From Leishmania martiniquensis (lineage: Eukaryota > Euglenozoa > Kinetoplastea > Trypanosomatida > Trypanosomatidae), in contig NC_090167.1 in NCBI RefSeq assembly GCF_017916325.1, positions 228,501-292,500 of the forward strand: a stretch of 64,000 nt of DNA, in the 5' to 3' direction. Every line of letters begins with the position of its first letter. Within the stretch, counting starts at the first letter, position 1. The notes beneath the pieces were generated by a model, which did not search any database, was not told where the DNA came from, and saw only the letters and a list, made by a program, of their open reading frames with translations. Position numbers and translations under genes: made by a program. Positions 59,901 to 64,000 of this stretch are shown here, one piece after another.

Positions 59901-60486
59901 AACGACATCTGGCAAACGACCACGTGTGCAAGTCTTGCCGATACGCGCACTGCGGACTCGTGTTGCGTATCCGCGTGTGCGTATTGTGAGTGTTGCGGAG
60001 CAGAAGGCGTTGCACAAAGCACAAGACCGGCCGATGCTTGCAGATGAGGAGTTGAGAGACGAGGTGTGGCACCTGCCCAGTAGGGAGCCGGGTGGACGCT
60101 CCGCGTCGGACGTGACGCTGTTGCGCCTCCCGCTCACCCCATTTCGCATTGAGACCGTGGCGTCGCTTTACGTGTCTCATGTGATGCGTCTCTCGGCCGC
60201 ACCCCTTTGCAGTAGAGTGCAGAAAGCTCTCTGCGGCGGGTCATGGGGGAGGACAAGTGCCAAGCCGCCTCGGCGGTTGAATACAGAGTGGGCTTGCCAC
60301 CATCGAAGTGCTCTGGCGAAGGCCATCTCGGGCGCGCAGCGGGTGAAGGCGGCGCATCATGCTGGGCAAATCAATTGGAGCTCGCTTACCGCGCGTCCTC
60401 GAGCGAAGGAGGCTCTCCGGTTTGTGTTTGATTCCGCGGACGGCGAGACGGCTGAACTATTAAAGCCGGAAAAAGGTCCCCAGTGA
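56977..60486 (+). CDS. Large protein resembling a degenerate PIF1-family helicase
   Basis: A 1169-residue protein with the ATG at 56977. I infer a PIF1 (SF1B) ancestry from collinear, decayed motifs. Residues 59-72 (VMVTGSSFSACSTL) align with the Walker A phrase TGSAGTGKSTL, but the P-loop Gly residues are F66 and A68 and the Lys is C69. LVFINDDVVVNASIF (294/295-309) aligns with the Walker B LIIDEISMVDAELF, with the DE pair as N298-D299. LSYEIHADPRFLLQCLHKV (about 684-702) resembles motif IV (LTxxFRQxDxxFxxLLxxIR), with D691 and F694 kept. YLWEGQTVFLDDGRQGVIVEF (876-896) resembles the PIF1 2B-side hairpin. If so, ATP hydrolysis is very unlikely. Long insertions (300-560) interrupt it. It could instead be an unrelated kinetoplastid protein; mitochondrial or nuclear location is unknown. 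Confidence 0.45.
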   Translation: MLLWRVWEEDMPSVQAGIQGGKLWGSYCDSAGRLVCQHTLHQFAQLAYLLRDPLQFPVVMVTGSSFSACSTLYRALPSAAYMAYVSEATIDQRTAFSPAASADLPRPSSVRLVPHTSALLGPEVCEKIKSYVNVVGAATESVGAAVAKPSLDAEKGADAFLVETKSVLLSAEYEEELRQSTSSAFTEQFLSRIEEGWRPRSTQVPHEAATTVQPARRPDAPLLPYGVAHDGRLHGGGCGSSISPRDMRQKAWAYDIHWVVPCWHTGSTADLQKAIDSWRSVLSPSRSREVASLLVFINDDVVVNASIFGSWASGTSRAGQLLSQDSTTRKGLCCASPSSQGCRACAALWRPLALGSQLWAALSSLRAEGNAFAEASSACASSVERTDTETPARRTDAQRGAAANPPPPAVPVKVPVLHCWNSRNLQGEGRSADESICSTTRAVNQLMSAVNINHARRRQYKLPRPSCLRSVPGPMRKWQWLLQQNGSPYPVPPSGAKVGGALPYMLVGDSEEGRRERRRAVRRNAVDAETLQRLKSGALSAALSPAGGTPTSAPLPSPRYFTTLVSDAGPLLTSDGCLTDLFVMEFQPALQAAEMTSHHWGCMERGIYLEKGVPSQSRCRARLELTAAAAQFTAAAIPSVSLTHNFLGCATRFLCSCGRGRSVLAWPLTDPAEGSHCLRVAFTLSYEIHADPRFLLQCLHKVARRADGGQPQMRRPAFGDGSASCTAAVAARRVHSEASLIVETMREVIDYILRNMRSLGWVLVWQEDHHRWPTAVAPPHMHPGTSTLPPPSLRGSYCPGVKARVAASLEKWRHEQLRLHRKRYDADVPVGTLSASFSNETVEPPRTAGQDAAGASLYTSLDVWQAALIPEDAGVYLWEGQTVFLDDGRQGVIVEFRPPPAELFTSAEQHTTAAKRMYWHKCQRRYSDFIRFYRWRQDCCAAVHRRRVAAAFTGLPHYVRQREMTNFPVVELLHLTTSGKRPRVQVLPIRALRTRVAYPRVRIVSVAEQKALHKAQDRPMLADEELRDEVWHLPSREPGGRSASDVTLLRLPLTPFRIETVASLYVSHVMRLSAAPLCSRVQKALCGGSWGRTSAKPPRRLNTEWACHHRSALAKAISGAQRVKAAHHAGQINWSSLTARPRAKEALRFVFDSADGETAELLKPEKGPQ

Positions 60487-60876
60487 GCGAAAAGGAAAGG
60501 CGGACAATGGGAGGCGGCGGAGCGGCTCACCGGAATCCGTCTGTTGTCGCCTTCCACTTCGTTTCAATCCTCCGCTCTGCCGCCATGAGCGTTTTCCGCG
60601 GCACAAACCTCCGCGTATCGCTCCTGCGCGTTTTCCCACCGCCTTCCTCTGTGGCCTGCCATACCCCCCCCTCCTCCTTCCTCCCAGCGCCGTTCTGAGG
60701 CCAGTTCCACTACAAGGGCTGCGAAGTCGCACGGTGCTCTTCTATTCTACTCTCCCTCCTCTCTCTTCGAAAAAAAAAATAGCTTGTCCCTGCTCTCTGT
60801 TTCTCTGCTACGGCATCTGACTGAACTCACTTACAGGGACGCACGAGTCCCCCCCTTTTCCTCCTGCGTGAATACC

Positions 60877-61077
60877 ATGTCGTGGTCAAAAACGAAAAGT
60901 GATTTGGCGAAGGAAAGTCCCCTCCCCTCACCACCCCTCGCACCTGCCGTTGGTGCTCCTGTGAGAGGGGATAAAGACGAGGAGTGGCGTACATTGGTGC
61001 GCCTGGTGCCTCTGTCAAAGGGTGTGTGGATGCCATCCCCTCTGCTTGCTCTACCTCTACAGTGGCTGCACGTTTAG
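60877..61077 (+). CDS. Possible small ORF, hypothetical
   Basis: A 66-residue frame beginning MSWSKTKSDLAKESPLP. A pyrimidine-rich tract (60781-60815) and AG at 60835-60836 lie 40 bases upstream, a fair trans-splicing context. The first 50 residues are hydrophilic with mixed composition (DKDEEWRTLVRLVPLSK, about 34-50), unlike the low-complexity frames around it. The end is hydrophobic. I recognise no family. It may be a chance ORF. Confidence 0.25.
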   Translation: MSWSKTKSDLAKESPLPSPPLAPAVGAPVRGDKDEEWRTLVRLVPLSKGVWMPSPLLALPLQWLHV

Positions 61078-61526
61078 TAGAGGTGTTGCGTGGGCGCTGC
61101 GGTTTTCTGGAACATCGATGGCTGAGGGGGATGCAAGGGTGTGGAGGTGGGGAGGAGCCGTGACGGATGAATTGGCGAAAGCAGCTAGAGGCATGCCCGA
61201 CAAGTCCAATGCTGAGAGGGGACTACGGCACCTCCGGCTTCGTTTTTGCCCCCTCCCCCCTGCTTCGTGGAGCGGCAGAAGTGCCTCTTCTCGCCATCAC
61301 CCCAACAGCTTCATTTCCGTCGTGGTGCGCGTGGGGCTCGCTCGTCTCTCTCCCTCTTTCCCTCCCCACTTCTATCTTTCTTATTCTGCCTTCCTCTTCT
61401 ATGCGCCTCATCACCTCATCCACCGATCCATGATGGCTGCCGCTGCTGCCTCTGCGCGATCGCTGCGGCGCACCTTTCTATGATTTTGCTCATCGTTAGG
61501 GAAAGCGGTTCTCCCGTCGCATGTTT

Positions 61527-61545
61527 ACACACACACACACACACA
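61527..61545. repeat. (AC)n microsatellite
   Basis: Perfect AC dinucleotide run in the final gene-poor region. Confidence 0.8.
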
Positions 61546-64000
61546 GACGCACATCCCACTCACGTGCACGCGAAAGCAGAGGCCACTCTTGCGCCTCCGT
61601 ACTTTCCCTTATTTCCGGCGTTTTTGTTTAAATCTTTATTCCCTTGTGTGCAGGGGGTGCGTGTGCCTGCCACGAAAATTGCTCATACATCTCTCGCCCC
61701 TCCTCTGCTAACCCCATTTTCGCTTTTTTGCTCCCCTCTTTCCTGCTCCTGCACTGGGCCCGCGGCTTTTTGCTGTTTTTGCTTTTTTTGCCTTTTTCCT
61801 TTGCTTTTTTTCGATCGCACTCCCGCGCTCGTTTGCGCCCTTGTCACTGGCGCTGCCGACGGTGCGCGACAACAGGCGTAAGGAACAGTTGGCAATCGAA
61901 ACCCAACAGAATAAGACGCCAGGGAGCTCACCGTATTGGTCCGTTATTTATTTCGCTCTTCTTTTCCTTCGTCTCTTCACGTCCCAACAACAACGCTAAA
62001 CGAGAACCGTCGAAGTCTGTGTGCAGTCAGGGTGAGTGGGTGACGTTGAGATCACGACGGAGATTTGCACGCAAAGCAGCAAAAGAGATCAAGGTCCGCG
62101 GCGCGCCAGTGACGGAGGCGGCGATATATAGTAGCGCCTCCTCCTTCGATGCTACCTGGTGCCGCATTCTTGGAAGTCTGATTACGCCTTGTCGCTATTT
62201 TTTTTCACTCGTGTACATTAAACCTGCGTTCTCGTGCTGCTGAAGGCGCTCAGACCCTCTTGATGCGACTGGGCGGTGCTGTGAGAACTTCTTAATCAGC
62301 ACACATACACAGGTGCGCATAATCATCTACCTCACTTTCTCTAGCCCATACCACTCGCACACAAGCGTGTGGAACGCGCGCCGCTGCCGTTCTCTTTCTC
62401 ACTCCCGCTGCTGCGTCTATGCCCCTTTCAGCAGAGAATTTTGCTGCTCTCTTTTCGTTACCTCCGCCCCCCCTTTTCCTCCTTTCCTGCATTTTACCCT
62501 CACTCGTCAAAGGACTGCTGCCCTCACCACCCATTCCTCTTTTTCCGTTTCATTTTATCCTTTGGTATCGTTTGGCCCCTTCGCTTTCTGTGGCTGTGTC
62601 GCATCATCTTTTTATTTTATTTTTTCCTTCTAGTCTCGCGGGCTTCGCGGCGCTCCCTGTTGTCTCTATAGTGGTGCTGAGGGCATTTTGTATTTGGTTG
62701 TGCTTCTTTCGTTACTTTTATCTCGTCCGGATTCCTTCTCCCTGTTGTGGGCTGAGCTGGTGCATTCCTGTGTGTGTGTGTCTCTCCAGCGTACCTGTTG
62801 TCCTTCACTTTCTCGTCCTCTCACAAACATCTCTCCATCTGTGCTTAGTGCCATCTCAGACTGCTCTTCTATTGCCCACTCTTCCCTGCGGCGTTCTTTT
62901 TTAAAAGTTCGTGTGAATCGGTTTCGTATTTGTTGTCCTTTCGCTGTCTCGCTATTGAAGAAGCTCTCTTTATCAGCGTCCTTCCCCCCTCCCCCTTCTC
63001 CCTCTGTCCTTCAATTTTTTTGCCTTGGATCCATCCGGTATACGGAAAGGAAAGCTGGCATACGTCTTTCCTCTGCCCTTTCTCCCAGCCTACTCCCGTA
63101 TAATTTTTTTCTCTCCCTTTTCTTCTCTTCTGTAGGTTGCACCCTTACGTGCTCCCCCCGAGGCCTCATCTTTCGCGGTTTCGTACCGGTGCTGCTGAAA
63201 TACGTCATCGTTTGCCTTGGAGCCGAAAAGACGATCGTGTGCAAGTTGAAGGCGGCCCTCTCTTGCTGTCTGATGCATCCTTCGCTCTGCTTATATATCA
63301 TCTTTCTCTCCCCCCTCTGTGCGCCATCTGTGACTTCTCAGTAGATTGTTGATTGAAAAGCAGCATTTTTTCACCGTTTCGTATTTTTTTCCGTTGTTCT
63401 CCCCACGTCTCACCTCTATTCCCCACTCCCCGTACTTTCATCTTTGGGCTTCTTCCCGATCTCTTTTTCCACAGAACGCGCGGCTCCACTCTGTATAGTG
63501 CGTTGCTTTCTCTCCCTCTTTTTTCGTTCGATCAGTTTGTTTGGCACCTGCACGTTTCTTTTCGTTTTTTTTCTTTCTTCTCATCCCTGTCTCTGTCTCC
63601 TCTCTTTTTCCCTTTGGAGTGTGCGACCACTACCGCCGCGCGCTGTCAAGGGCCACCTTTTCTCTTCATCTCAGTGCGCATCTCCTCCCTTGCGCCTGTT
63701 TTTCTCCCCCCTCTCTCTGTCTCTGTGTATCTGCGCGCGCACAGTTTCCCCGTTCTCCGAACCCTTTGTTCGCCCTCTTCCTCAGTGTGTGGCACGTCTG
63801 CCTTTGCCGCTCTCTCTCTCTATCTCGGTTGTCTATGTGTCTGCGTGTTGCCTTCTTCGTCGTTGTCTCCCTCTGTCCATCTTTTGTTGAGTGCTTTCCT
63901 TCACGTGCGTCCGTTTTATTTCTTCTCTCCGTCGTCTGTTTCAGATCTCTTCTAGACCGTGGAGGTGACGCGTCTGAGTGTGCAGGTGCGGCTGTGGAGA

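Larger units (their letters stand above)
60487..64000. other. Gene-poor 3.5 kb end of window
   Basis: Apart from a possible small ORF (60877-61077) no gene is supported. The DNA is C/T-rich on the + strand over most of 61230-61480, 61580-61830 and 62310-63960, with an A9 run (60770-60779) and a CA tract (61527-61545). The final kilobase is especially pyrimidine-rich, as expected ahead of another + strand gene beyond 64000. Confidence 0.6.

Noticed and set aside
62688..63344. 218-codon frame near the window end
   Set aside because: Leu/Ser/Phe/Cys-rich reading of pyrimidine-rich DNA; no ATG at its start and no domain.
1..64000. tRNA, rRNA and CRISPR arrays
   Set aside because: Looked for tRNA-like clover leaf and T-loop GTTCGA-type boxes, rRNA-like stretches and regularly spaced repeats; none was convincing, and CRISPR is not expected in a eukaryotic nucleus.

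Overview
The window looks like nuclear DNA from a Leishmania-type trypanosomatid. Every convincing gene lies on the + strand, none shows an intron, and the genes are separated by long spacers. The spacers are rich in C/T runs, (CA)n/(GT)n microsatellites and A or T runs. That is the layout of a kinetoplastid polycistronic unit, in which mRNAs are made by spliced-leader trans-splicing at an AG after a polypyrimidine tract and by coupled polyadenylation. The proteins are also kinetoplastid in character: a PTPDC1-like phosphatase, an OSM3/kinesin-2-like motor, DNAAF1, PAN3, LSm4 and RIC1. The species cannot be fixed from the sequence alone.

Layout. A 5'-truncated PTPDC1-like phosphatase (2-1459) opens the window. 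It is followed by an AKAP7/2H phosphoesterase-like protein (3184-4032), a centrin-like EF-hand protein (5067-5696), a trypsin-fold protein with Cys at the nucleophile position (7015-7917), an OSM3/kinesin-2-like motor (9050-12391), IMP3 of the U3 snoRNP (14049-14729), a putative acylated membrane protein (16684-17301) and a UBE2H-type ubiquitin-conjugating enzyme (20300-21004). After a 5 kb gene-poor stretch come a Mut7-C/zinc-ribbon protein with an F-box-like tail (26013-26933), LSm4 (27908-28258), PAN3 (29978-31543), DNAAF1/LRRC50 (34069-35862), an Sfp-type phosphopantetheinyl transferase-like protein (37131-38303), a two-RRM protein with an Ala/Pro/Lys-rich head (38938-39645), a cyclin (41086-41976), RIC1 (43274-48241), a large protein kinase (50263-53673), a SPRY-like protein (55263-55760) and a large protein that looks like a degenerate PIF1-family helicase (56977-60486). 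The last 3.5 kb hold at most one small ORF.

Themes. As usual in these organisms, neighbours need not share a function. Even so, several genes concern the flagellum or basal body (PTPDC1-like, centrin-like, kinesin-2-like, DNAAF1), and several concern RNA metabolism (IMP3, LSm4, PAN3, RRM protein). The most unusual items are the putative cysteine-nucleophile trypsin-fold protein, the putative pseudo-helicase, the Mut7-C/F-box combination, and hairpin-rich, palindrome-rich blocks in three intergenic regions that may be degenerate SIDER-type retroposons or structured 3'UTR RNAs.

Starts were moved to the first in-frame ATG wherever the open frame begins at a GTG or TTG. All functional calls come from reading motifs by eye; no database search was run.
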